Below, piece by piece: positions 46,964-55,725 of a stretch of DNA of 64,000 nucleotides; the first letter of the stretch is position 1; each line of letters opens with the position of its first letter. The DNA comes from Firmicutes bacterium AF25-13AC (GTDB taxonomy: Bacteria > Bacillota > Clostridia > Lachnospirales > Lachnospiraceae), in NCBI GenBank assembly GCA_003478935.1, contig QUFP01000001.1, positions 62,001 to 126,000 of the forward strand, in the 5' to 3' direction. Below the pieces are notes generated by a model. It ran no database searches, was not told the DNA's origin, and was given only the letters and a program-made list of their open reading frames with translations. The translations under genes were made by a program, and so were the position numbers.

Positions 46964-47563
46964 AGTATCAACTCCCTTCTGAAAACTGTGTTATCAAAAC
47001 CACATGAATAGGTCGGATCTATGGTTATTACACACATAAATCCGGCCCATTATATCTGATTTCGATTCTGCTGCCGTATTTGCCACGCACCCCGGCAAGT
47101 CCTTCTGTTATAAGGACGGGGCTGTTACAGGCTGCGGATAGCGTCACCGCATCATAGTCCCGCATACGCCGCCACTTTGCCAGAGCAAGCAAACGCCGCA
47201 GGAGCTCTCCCCAAGTCTTTAGGAAGCTGTGAAGAAGTACCATTATGATCTGTGTCGTTATCGCGTCCGGCTTGCCACAGCCGGTTTCGTGGGTTGCGTT
47301 TATCGCTCGGACAGCCTGGATTCATCACCTCCTTAGGCCGCCTGTCACCGCGCCGCCCCATCTGCCGCTCGGAACACAGAATGAAGTACCTGTAACAGCG
47401 TATATTCGATTGTCAAGGAACAAGCAAGGGGCATGGCAGACAAATTGATATTGCAGTTGGGGTGGGAGGATGTATATGCTTCCTTACCACACCCGTCCAG
47501 CTTGTCCCGCCGAATATGTCCCTCTACTATTCAGTACATTTTTAGGGGCAAAGTTGCCGTCTG
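46964..47563. other. 600-base GC-rich stretch without a convincing gene
   Basis: The composition differs from its flanks. The best small frame is 47152-47325 on the minus strand (57 residues, starting after AAGGAGGTG), but it has no recognisable family. Another frame at 47028-47243 overlaps it without a ribosome site. Either a decayed gene or a structured noncoding region is possible. Confidence 0.4.
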
Positions 47564-47986
47564 TTATAAAATTTCTTTGAAATATTTTTCCAGACTACGC
47601 AATCCGGCTTCGATAGAACGGGTGATCCGGCTTTTGTGTGTTCCTTCCGCTTTGGCAATATCTGCTTTGCTCATGCCAAGAAAAAAGTGTGCATAGATTC
47701 GTTGGCGCTGCTTTACCGGAAGTTTGGAAAGACCTTTATAAATCAACTCCGTCATTTGGCGCTGTTCCCAAATTTCTGCCGGGTTAAGAGGCTTTTGCAA
47801 TATCTCACGCTCAATACCTTCGTCTCGATCCAGAGAGTAAAATGCTTTATAGCGGTATGTACGAATCCGATAGGCTTCTTCCAACAACATATATTCCCGA
47901 AGCAACAAAGCAACTTCATCCGGCACCTCAACGATCATGTCCTGTGTATAATACGGGTAATAATCCCGAAGATTGATTTTCTTCAT
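47564..47986 (-). CDS. sigma-70-like factor / region-4 HTH protein
   Basis: This 140-residue protein carries a sigma region-4-type HTH at its C-terminal end: L-S-K-L-P-V-K-Q-R-Q-R-I-Y-A-H-F-F-L-G-M-S-K-A-D-I-A. The N-terminal half is unlike a full sigma factor. Proteins of this kind are found in Tn916-like and Lachnospiraceae elements and drive or tune element promoters. ATG 47986 has GGAGG 7 bases upstream. Confidence 0.8.
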   Translation of the reverse strand: MKKINLRDYYPYYTQDMIVEVPDEVALLLREYMLLEEAYRIRTYRYKAFYSLDRDEGIEREILQKPLNPAEIWEQRQMTELIYKGLSKLPVKQRQRIYAHFFLGMSKADIAKAEGTHKSRITRSIEAGLRSLEKYFKEIL

Positions 47987-48095
47987 AGTAATTTCCTCCA
48001 ATTTCGATGTTTGAGTTGATGGCAAAAATCGAAATCAGAGGGTGGGCTGCGGCAGCGATAAGGTCTAAGTCTCTTTCTGATTAAAAAAAGGGTAC

Positions 48096-48128
48096 AAAAA
48101 AGCGCGCCCGTACAAAGAACAGGCGCGC
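48096..48128 (-). terminator. terminator or attenuator ahead of the sigma-like gene
   Basis: A perfect GC-only 7-bp stem (48102-48108 with 48122-48128) is followed on the minus strand by six T (48101-48096). It lies 110 bases upstream of the sigma-like start, so it may regulate read-through into that gene. Confidence 0.7.
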
Positions 48129-48301
48129 CAAAGCAGCAGTATAAAATTTTTCCGGGAGGTTGACAGCGAAAATGCTCAAACTTTGTCGAAACCAAAAACG
48201 CCGCAATCCATACGAGCTGGACTACGACGTATAGGTGACTGAATGTAAAGCAGTTTATCTGCAGATCTGTGTTGCATAGACGCATAGGCATTTCCTCCCA
48301 T

Positions 48302-48339
48302 CAAGGAGGAACCTGAATCGGCTGCTTGATACCTCCTTG
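48302..48339 (-). promoter_or_regulatory. leader hairpin burying a GGAGG sequence
   Basis: CAAGGAGG and CCTCCTTG (48302-48309 with 48332-48339) form an 8-bp stem. On the minus strand it is followed at once by GGGAGGAAATG. One ribosome site is inside the stem and one just outside. The interval 47987-48490 otherwise holds only this leader and two terminator-like hairpins. Confidence 0.45.
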
Positions 48340-48445
48340 GAAGAAAATTATATCGGTTATGTTTCCTTTATCAGTCCACAGATATTCGCTTTTTACTCTT
48401 TATATTCGCAATTTTCTACATATTCCGCTCTTAGAATATATGCTG

Positions 48446-48486
48446 CAAAAAGCAAGCCCACAAGGGGAAACAACACCTTGTGGGCT
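48446..48486 (-). terminator. terminator after the winged-helix gene
   Basis: An 11-bp stem (48455-48465 with 48476-48486) with a T-run (48451-48447) on the minus strand lies just beyond the stop of the winged-helix gene. Confidence 0.8.
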
Positions 48487-48490
48487 CATG

Positions 48491-48978
48491 TTATAGATGT
48501 TCAAATTTATAGCCGATCCCGGCGACACTCTCAATATAGTTTGGAAGATCCGGTTCAAAGCGCAACTTCTTACGCAGCTTACTTATATGATTATGAATCG
48601 CTTTTCTCGAATAGAAATCACAATCCTCTTTCCAAACCAAATCGGTAATCAGTTCGTAAGTAAAAACACGTTTGGGATTGGCAATGAGTAATGCCAGTAT
48701 ATCAAACTCCTTACTTGTCAGGTTGATCATCCGTTCACGAACCCTGACAGTACGGTGTTCCAGGCATAGATAAAGCTCACCTTCTTGTATTTCTGTCAGA
48801 GGATTTTTCTCTGCTGTGGAAGAAGTGTGACAGGAATTGAATACTGTTCCATGACAGACTCCTTGCTCCAAAATATATTGCATTAGAGCATTCTTTTGTT
48901 CCTCGTTAAGAAGCAGAAATAACTTTTCGCCAATCTGTTTGCCGGATTCTTCTATATCAAAAACAGCTAATGTCCCAT
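48491..48978 (-). CDS. OmpR-type winged-helix protein without receiver, frame broken at its start
   Basis: The C-terminal 100 residues are a classic OmpR/PhoB effector: L-T-S-K-E-F-D-I-L-A-L-L, R-V-F-T-Y-E-L-I, then R-K-A-I-H-N-H-I-S-K-L-R-K-K-L and G-I-G-Y-K-F. No phospho-receiver domain is attached. The open frame runs back past ATG 48883, and the GGAGGTG site points to ATG 48978, whose frame stops after three codons. One added base near 48971 joins them (M-G-H-L-A-V-F-D-I-E-E-S), giving about 162 residues. The next gene upstream encodes receivers without an output domain, so the two may work as a split response regulator. Confidence 0.72.
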
Positions 48979-49007
48979 CACATCATCACCTCCATAAAAT
49001 TTTTCAA

Positions 49008-49776
49008 TTACTCCACAAAGAACAAAACCTGCCGGATCAGCTCCGGGATATTGACCGGGGCGGTGATATAGTCGTTCACGCCCTCATGCCGGTATTCATA
49101 TTCCGTGGCAGGGTCGTTGTTCTCGGTGAGGATAAAGAACGGCAGAAGCCGGACAGGGGGATTCTTCATTTGGAACATCCCCGCCACCCGCCGTAGCGTA
49201 TGAAACAGCTCCATTGCTGTGCCGTCCGGCAGTTCCAGATCGCACAAGATCAGTTCTATTTCCTTATCCTCAAAAATCCGGCGCTTGGCTTCCCAAATCG
49301 AGGAAACCAGAATCAGGTCAAAGCCCTTTTGTAGCATAGCAGCCCGCAGCACTTCGGCGCTGGTATCTTCTGCATAGACAAAGAGCAGCTTGTGAAAAGT
49401 CGGGGACTTTTCGCCGGATAACTGCCGGTAGGCGTATTCCACCAGCTTATCTTGTAGTAGCAGTCCTTTCATTTTGTCCATGCACAGCGTCGCGCCCCGG
49501 CGCATAGCTCCTGTTCGTAGTCGTCCTTGTCATGACAGGACGCCAGATAAAAGGCAGCTCCTTGTCTGCGGCCCGCACCTCGTCCAGAAAGTCCATGCCG
49601 GAACCGTCCGGCAGGTCGAGATCACAGCAGACCACCAGCGGCATTTCCTCTTGGATGGCGGTCCGCGCTTCTTTCAGCGTACAAGCCGTTTTTACCGGGT
49701 AGCCCCGGTGCTGTAAGTATTTTTGCAGGCACCATGTATAGGTGTCGCTGTCGTCGATCAGCAGTATCTTTTTCAT
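49008..49776 (-). CDS. double-receiver response regulator without output domain, frame-broken
   Basis: The first receiver starts M-K-K-I-L-L-I-D-D-S-D with acceptor Asp in C-C-D-L-D-L-P-D-G-S-G. The second has L-I-L-C-D-L-E-L-P-D-G-T-A. Between them the frame changes twice: one base missing near 49545 and another near 49490-49500 restore C-H-D-K-D-D-Y-E-Q-E-L-C-A-G and join both halves into about 257 residues. No DNA-binding domain follows. The next gene encodes a lone winged helix. The kinase partner may be the VanS-like protein at 53919 or an outside kinase. Confidence 0.7.
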
Positions 49777-49822
49777 GTGTCCTCACCCCCAATATTGATT
49801 TACCACAAGCATAAACTACAAA

Positions 49823-49896
49823 TGTTACACAAATGTCCGAGGTGCCTTTGATTTCGACAGAAAAACAGGCTGAATTGTTACAACGCTCGGACATTT
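49823..49896 (-). promoter_or_regulatory. two copies of the shared operator ahead of the double-receiver gene
   Basis: The site at 49876-49896, read on the minus strand, is AAATGTCCG-N5-TGTAACA. A variant arrangement of the same halves, TGTTACA-N1-AAATGTCCG, lies at 49823-49839 on the plus strand. They fall between the permease stop and the double-receiver start. Confidence 0.6.
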
Positions 49897-49963
49897 CAAA
49901 AATTTCTTTGAGAAATGGCGAAAAAAGCGGGGCAGCACACGCCGCCCCGCCGATCCCATACGG

Positions 49964-52347
49964 CTATTCCATCGTCCTGATTTGCTCAACAAGAGATTGC
50001 TTTTTCAGATTTCCAGTTGTGTAAGAAATCAAGGTGAATTGCACAATCAGCAGGATTGCTAAATATATCAATACGATCAGCCACGGAAATGAATAGTAAA
50101 AGTATGGATTCATCGTTTTCACAACGACCTGTACGGATAGGAAGCCCAGTCCAGTCCCCAAAACCAATGTTACCAGCGTAGCAAAAACTGAATACATTAA
50201 CCCCTCATAGCACAGCATTTTGATAAGCTGCTTTTTACTCAAACCAATCGCCTGTAACATTCCAATTTCCTGCCTACGGGATAAGAAGTTTGTGATTGTC
50301 GTATTGACAAGGTTGATTAAAGAAAAGCACACAACAATAACAGCCACGATCAACAATACCCCGAAAGAAAGTTGTTGAAGTCCGCTATAATAAGTGATAC
50401 TTTCTTTTATGGTTTCCATAACCAAATCACTATTTCCGTCTATCAGTTGATTTAATGTAGCTTCAACCGTATCATATTTTTTCATATCGGTAATTACGGA
50501 AATCGTACCTGTGCAATCTATCCCGGTCGCTTCATTCATAAACTGCTCCGGAAGCGCAAAGCATTTTGAGAAGCCGGAGTAAGAATATTCGTTTACAATG
50601 CCCATGACGGTATAGGCCTTTGTGCGAATTTGGCCGGATTCGGTTTTATAGTCCACTTCGACGGTATCACCCAACGCAGCCTCAATATCATAGAGATCGG
50701 CACGCTCTTGAAGCAAGACAATTCCATTGCCTGCCACCAGTTCATCATAATCAGTCGTTCCCGCAATTCGCTCTTTCTCCAAATTCTGCTGTTCATCTCG
50801 GCAAAAGCCTGAATCCATTTTCCAGAATTACCATTTACACGATATTCTGCGTCCGTGTAATACCAGTGCTTGATTCCTGTAACGCCATCAATAGATTCTA
50901 CTGCATTTATAAAATCGGCATTTAGAAAATTCTTTTGCTGCAATCCAGACAAAGAAATACCAGCAGTGTCCCACGATTGATTTGCGTTGAGCTGAATGTT
51001 AAATTCACCGACAGGGAAAGCCCTGCCTCTTGCCTCTGCAACGCCATCATAGGAAACTAACATTGTCGAAATCAATACAACCAATACTCCGCCGAGTGAA
51101 AGAGAAAGTATTGTTAAAGTGGACTTTGCCTTTTGTCTGGACAGATTCATTTTAGCAAGTGAAGCAGGCGTTATTTTACGGTGCAACACGGAACTTTCTT
51201 TCATTTTCCCCTGATAATCGGAATATCGCAATGCTTCCAGCGGAGATACTGCCGCAGCTCTTTTTACAGGAGTATGAATGGCAATCATCACAATAATAAA
51301 TGCAAAAAGGCCAACCCCGACCGTCACACATAAAGTAGTCAGCCAGTACCAACCGGCAGGAATCAGGAAGTACCCAATCACATTTCCAATAACCAAACCA
51401 ATCGGGATAGCAATGGCAGCAAGTAATTTCCCCTCGCGGTAAACCATCTTTTTGATCTGTCGTTTTGTAGTTCCGATTGTGCGAAGCTGTCCATAGTTAC
51501 GGATACTGCTTGCTACTGAAATATAAAAAATCGAATAGATCACAATGCCGGAACCAATGAAAGTTACAAAACCGATCAAGAAATAGAACAGCATATCGCT
51601 TCCGTGATTTTCGTCCTTTAAGTTAAAATATGTGGAACGGACAATCACATTATCATCGGAAATTTTTAATTGCTGCGCCAGAGTGTTTGCATAGTTGGTG
51701 GCTTCTTCCTCGCTCATGTTTTGAGCGCCTTTCAGCCCAATGTAATAATCAATCATGCCTCCGTCGCCATACTGCTGTCTTACTAATTCTTTCGATATAA
51801 TGGCTGTATAGCGCCCAATATCGCCGGTTTTCACATCTAAGATTCCCGTCAATTTGAAATCATGGGTAGTGCCGTCAGAAAAGGGGATTTGAATTGTCTG
51901 TCCCAATTCATTTGAATAGCCCAAACTATCCAAAAAGGATTCCTGCACTACAATTTCATTCTCCGAAGCTGGTAAATCTCCCGAATAGGGCATACTTTGG
52001 GATGTTAGCATATCTGCATTTGCATAAGTAAAGTTCACGGTTGAATGGTTTACCTGTTCAGAAAATGCGTTGAAAAATTCTCCAACCCACGCAATTTCTT
52101 CTTGCTTGTATAGTTCCTGTCCCTGTTGTTCAGAAATCGCATGATACATAATCTGCGCTGTTTTTTGGTTGCGGTTTTGCGTTTCCTGCATAACCCCAAA
52201 GCCATAGAGTACAATAGCAGATAGCAATGCGCTGGCAAGTACAATCGTCAAAACAATAAAGATATTTCTTTTTCGATTTGCCGATATACTGCGGTTTGAT
52301 ATGCGCTTTACAATGCCGCTGGTATCATTTTCAAAAGGCCATGTCAT
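49964..52347 (-). CDS. FtsX-type ABC permease 1, frame broken near base 50,790
   Basis: It starts M-T-W-P-F-E-N-D-T-S like its paralogue at 55726. The layout is TM1 (about residues 28-48), a large extracellular domain, three more TM helices, a second extracellular domain, then three TM helices and a tail Q-I-R-T-M-E. The frame breaks at F-A-E-M-N-S; adding one base at about 50788-50792 continues Q-N-L-E-K-E-R-I-A-G and restores about 795 residues. It belongs with MacB/BceB-like permeases that act on antimicrobial peptides or envelope substrates. The ATPase gene lies 15 bases upstream. Confidence 0.8.
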
Positions 52348-52361
52348 AGCCTGCCACCTCC

Positions 52362-53027
52362 TTACTCCACGATCTTACCGTCCTCAATGCGGACGATCCG
52401 ATCGGCAAGGCGGGCAATGTCGTTGTTGTGGGTGATCATCACAACGGTTTGTCGGAACTCCGCACTGGTACGCTTGATCAGCCCCAGCACCTCGGCGCTG
52501 GTCTTGCTGTCAAGGTTGCCGGTGGGCTCGTCGGCCAGCACAATAGCCGGTTTGGTGATCAAGGCCCGGGCGATAGCCACACGCTGCTGCTGTCCGCCAG
52601 AAAGATTGTTCGGCATATTTTTCAGTTTATCTTCCAGTCCCAGCAGGTGAACGATCTCGTCCAAAAACTTCTGATCCACCGTGTCCCCGTCCAGCTCCAC
52701 TGGCAGGACGATGTTCTCATACACATTCAGGATGGGAACAAGGTTATAGTTCTGGAAGATAAAGCCGATGTTGCGGCGGCGAAAGATGGTAAGCTGTTCG
52801 TCGTTCATCTTCGACAGTTCTTTGTCCCGGACAATCACATTGCCAGAAGTAGGGGTGTCCAGCCCGCCCATCATGTGAAGCAGGGTAGACTTGCCGCTGC
52901 CGGAGGTTCCCACAACGGCCACAAATTCGCCGTCCTCCACGGAGAAGTTCACACCGTCAAGGGCGCGGGTGATGTTCGGCTCTGTGCCGTAATACTTTTT
53001 CAGGTCGATAGTCTGTAAAATGCTCAT
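52362..53027 (-). CDS. ABC ATPase of MacB/LolD type
   Basis: This 221-residue protein has Walker A G-T-S-G-S-G-K-S-T, signature N-L-S-G-G-Q-Q-Q-R, Walker B I-V-L-A-D-E-P-T and H-loop M-I-T-H-N. It fits the FtsX-permease-linked class. ATG 53027 is best supported by AAAGGA upstream. It is the only ATPase in the module, so it probably serves both large permeases. Confidence 0.92.
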   Translation of the reverse strand: MSILQTIDLKKYYGTEPNITRALDGVNFSVEDGEFVAVVGTSGSGKSTLLHMMGGLDTPTSGNVIVRDKELSKMNDEQLTIFRRRNIGFIFQNYNLVPILNVYENIVLPVELDGDTVDQKFLDEIVHLLGLEDKLKNMPNNLSGGQQQRVAIARALITKPAIVLADEPTGNLDSKTSAEVLGLIKRTSAEFRQTVVMITHNNDIARLADRIVRIEDGKIVE

Positions 53028-53032
53028 AAAAT

Positions 53033-53293
53033 TCAATCCTTTTTTTGTTTGTTGTAAATGCGGAACGCTGCTGCGCCGGTGGCCGCCAACTGCACCAGAA
53101 TCAGCACAGCGAACAGGCCGAAGCTCTCATAGTAGAACAGTTCATCCCAAAATAGGAGAACATCACAGAGAGCAGTCAAGGCAACCGTCCAGCGGATGTG
53201 CCGGGCCAGCCATTGCCGGAACACCAGCACAAGGGCAACGGGCGGGACGATCAGCAGCGCCAGATTCAAAATCAATGTCGGGGTCAGTTCCAT
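53033..53293 (-). CDS. small membrane protein of the ABC module
   Basis: This 86-residue protein has three predicted membrane helices (about residues 8-25, 33-50, 55-76) and a basic tail (N-K-Q-K-K-D). A strong GAGGAGG site precedes ATG 53293. It lies directly upstream of the ATPase and downstream of two operator copies, so it heads the transporter operon. Family not recognised; possibly an accessory subunit or regulator of the exporter. Confidence 0.75.
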   Translation of the reverse strand: MELTPTLILNLALLIVPPVALVLVFRQWLARHIRWTVALTALCDVLLFWDELFYYESFGLFAVLILVQLAATGAAAFRIYNKQKKD

Positions 53294-53337
53294 TGCGTCG
53301 CCTCCTCACTTTTGTTGATAAGGGTATTGTAAAACCC

Positions 53338-53414
53338 AAATGTCCGCGAAATGTTACAGCGGCCAAAAAATTTCATTGAAAATCGGGGTGAAATGTTACA
53401 ACGCTCGGACATTT
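53338..53414 (-). promoter_or_regulatory. operator pair ahead of the ABC operon
   Basis: AAATGTCCG-N5-TGTTACA at 53338-53358 (plus) faces the same motif on the other strand at 53394-53414, starts 56 bases apart. The flanks of the first copy match those at 58177 over about 45 bases. The pair sits 45 bases upstream of the small membrane protein start. Confidence 0.7.
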
Positions 53415-53474
53415 CAAAAAATTCACGGCGGACAGCCGGAAATGGTCGTCCGCCGAATCATACTACACAATCTT

Positions 53475-53891
53475 TTAGATAGATTGATTGTGAAATAATT
53501 TCAATCCAATCACCACATCTATCATAAGTTCCACAATGAGAATTATACTAATGGCAACATTAAAATTACATAGGTTATATAATCCGATATAGATTTCACA
53601 AGTAAGAAATACAACTTGCAGACACAAATTTAAGTATGTCACTAAATGCTCGTTAGTTCTATTCCACAATCTAAACAGGAACATTGTAAAAATAGGTTTT
53701 CCCGTAAAAGCAAAAAGCACTGACAATACCGGCACCAAAAATACATAGTAAGAATCTACTGCATTGCTGGGGGATGTACCTACCCATTGAATTGCTATTT
53801 TATCAGGAACAACGAAAAATAAAACAATAGATAAAATAACATTGATTATTAAGATGATTGTTGTTGCTTTGCAAAAATTGATTTTTTTCAT
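53475..53891 (-). CDS. DUF1648-like membrane protein
   Basis: This 138-residue protein has four membrane helices. D-K-I-A-I-Q-W near residue 30 is the usual DUF1648/SdpI-type motif (PxxIPxHW variants). SdpI-like proteins give immunity to membrane-active peptides and can act as sensors. It lies between the kinase gene and the ABC operon and is codirectional with both, 27 bases after the kinase stop. Confidence 0.65.
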   Translation of the reverse strand: MKKINFCKATTIILIINVILSIVLFFVVPDKIAIQWVGTSPSNAVDSYYVFLVPVLSVLFAFTGKPIFTMFLFRLWNRTNEHLVTYLNLCLQVVFLTCEIYIGLYNLCNFNVAISIILIVELMIDVVIGLKLFHNQSI

Positions 53892-53918
53892 AGTGTTTTC
53901 TCCTGTTATAAGTGTGCT

Positions 53919-54950
53919 TTATTTAGTCGGCAACATAATGGAAAATTCCGAACCCTTGCCCGGCTCCGAAACCACTTTGATATAGCCGCCCTGCCGTGTT
54001 ACGATCTCGCGGGCCAGATACAGGCCAATGCCCACGCCCTGCTGTTCGTGTACTTCTTCCTCACGATAGAAGCGCCGGAAGATGGCGGCCTGATTGCTTT
54101 CGGAAATGCCCTTGCCGGTGTCGGCTACTTTGATTTCCACATACATTTCCCACAGCACCACCGACACAGCGATTTTCCCGCCTGCCGGGGTGTACTTCAC
54201 CGCATTGTCCAGCAGGTTAAAAAGGGCTTCGGATGTCCACTTGCTGTCATGGAAAACGGTCAAATCCTCCGGGCAGTCCACGGACACGACGATTTCCTTT
54301 TTCTCTGCTGCATACACAATTCCACTCATGGCCTGTGCCACGGTATCAAAGAGGCGGCCCGGTTTCTTATCCAACTGGATCACGCCCGTTTCCAGCCGGG
54401 AAGTTTTCACAAGGGCCTGAAAGAGAAAGTCCAGCTTATCCGTCTGGCTGCGGATTCCCCGGATAAAGTCGGTGCGCTCCGCCTCGGTCATAGGCTTTTC
54501 CAGCAGCGTGTCCGTCGCCATTTTCAGATTGCTTACCGGCGTTTTCACTTGATGGGAAATATCCGATACAAGGGTCTGTAACTCCTGCCGTTCCTCGTCC
54601 ACCCGGCGGCGGTTCTCCTGCATGATCTGATAGAGCCTTGCCAGCCGGTGTCCAATTCTGGCAAGCTGGGTTTCGCTGTCCTCTGGCCGCTGGGGCGCTT
54701 CATTTCCGGCGATCATGTGGTCTAAAGTCTGGCATAGGTCAGCGGTAAACTGCGACAGTCGCTTTCCAAACGCCTGCGTCAGTACAAAAATCCCCACAAG
54801 GGCGCACAGCAGCAGCGCCCCGCCCGTCAGCAGCACCGCCGTCTGTTTTGTCACAAGAAACAGGGCTATGGTGATCCCGGACATGGAAAGGACAAGCCCC
54901 ATTGCTACCCGGCCAAACAGCCGCTTTACCGAGAGATTTTGCAACTTCAT
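53919..54950 (-). CDS. VanS-like sensor histidine kinase
   Basis: This 343-residue kinase has two membrane helices in residues 10-60 with only a short extracellular loop, and a HAMP-like linker. The phospho-His is in S-D-I-S-H-Q-V-K-T-P, with N-box L-F-N-L-L-D-N-A-V-K-Y and G-boxes D-T-G-K-G-I and G-V-G-I-G-L-Y. A short loop is typical of intramembrane-sensing kinases that watch an ABC transporter. ATG 54950 overlaps the regulator's stop (ATGA). Confidence 0.9.
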   Translation of the reverse strand: MKLQNLSVKRLFGRVAMGLVLSMSGITIALFLVTKQTAVLLTGGALLLCALVGIFVLTQAFGKRLSQFTADLCQTLDHMIAGNEAPQRPEDSETQLARIGHRLARLYQIMQENRRRVDEERQELQTLVSDISHQVKTPVSNLKMATDTLLEKPMTEAERTDFIRGIRSQTDKLDFLFQALVKTSRLETGVIQLDKKPGRLFDTVAQAMSGIVYAAEKKEIVVSVDCPEDLTVFHDSKWTSEALFNLLDNAVKYTPAGGKIAVSVVLWEMYVEIKVADTGKGISESNQAAIFRRFYREEEVHEQQGVGIGLYLAREIVTRQGGYIKVVSEPGKGSEFSIMLPTK

Positions 54951-55639
54951 TTTGCCTCGCCTCCCGTCCATTGATAGCCCATGCCGTAAACAGTTTTGAT
55001 GTAGGGCGCGCCGCCGTCGGATTCGATCTTACTCCGAATCCGGCTGATGGAGGTTGTCAGGGTGTGTTCGTCCACAAACTTCTCGTCTATATCCCACAGC
55101 TTTTCCAAAAGCTGCCCACGGGTCAGCACTTGCCGGGGATTTTTACGGAACAGGTTCAGCATTTTGTACTCCATCGGGGATAGGGTCAGGGGCTTGCCGT
55201 TTAAGGAAGCCGTCTGCTCCGAGAAGTCCAGAAACAGCCGCCCGTCGTCGTAAATGTCCTTGGCCGGTTTGTGGTGTTCCAGCATGGCGAACATGGCTTT
55301 GATTTTTCGCTGCAAGGCCCCGATCACAAAGGGCTTTGTGATGTAGTCCACCGCGCCCACCTCATAGCCCCGTATCTGGTCGCTCTCCTGATCGTTAGCG
55401 GTCAGGAAAATCACAATGGTGTCCGGGTGCTGGGGCTTTATCAGTTTGCACAGCTCAAAACCGTTGCCGTCCGGCAGGTTGATGTCCAGCAGCACTAAGT
55501 CAAATTCCCGCTGGCGTATGGCTTCGGCTGCGGTTCTGGCGTTTAGGGCAGAAGTCACGCCGTAGCCGTCTGCGGTCAGGTTATAGGCCACCATCTTATT
55601 CAAAAAACTGTCGTCCTCGACAATTAAAATCTGCTTCAT
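54947..55639 (-). CDS. OmpR-type response regulator
   Basis: This 230-residue protein has a receiver (I-V-E-D-D at residue 6, acceptor Asp in L-L-D-I-N-L-P-D-G) and a winged helix (L-S-P-M-E-Y-K-M-L, T-L-T-T-S-I-S-R-I-R, Y-G-M-G-Y). ATG 55639 has AGGAAGTGAGG upstream. It is the only intact DNA-binding regulator in the module and the best candidate for the AAATGTCCG-N5-TGTWACA sites. A degraded half site (AAATGTCC) lies at 55680, just before its own gene. Confidence 0.92.
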   Translation of the reverse strand: MKQILIVEDDSFLNKMVAYNLTADGYGVTSALNARTAAEAIRQREFDLVLLDINLPDGNGFELCKLIKPQHPDTIVIFLTANDQESDQIRGYEVGAVDYITKPFVIGALQRKIKAMFAMLEHHKPAKDIYDDGRLFLDFSEQTASLNGKPLTLSPMEYKMLNLFRKNPRQVLTRGQLLEKLWDIDEKFVDEHTLTTSISRIRSKIESDGGAPYIKTVYGMGYQWTGGEAK

Positions 55640-55725
55640 ATCCTCACTTCCTTTGCTTTTTGTAGATAGTATAACAGGCAAATGTCCTTTGTTGCAGAAA
55701 ACACAATTTTCTGATAAAGGAAAAT

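Noticed and set aside
47983-48285. Minus-strand frame with good GGAGG and an ATGA overlap with the sigma-like gene
   Set aside because: It runs through a GC-only terminator hairpin and has an unusual Cys/His-rich composition; a structured leader explains it better.
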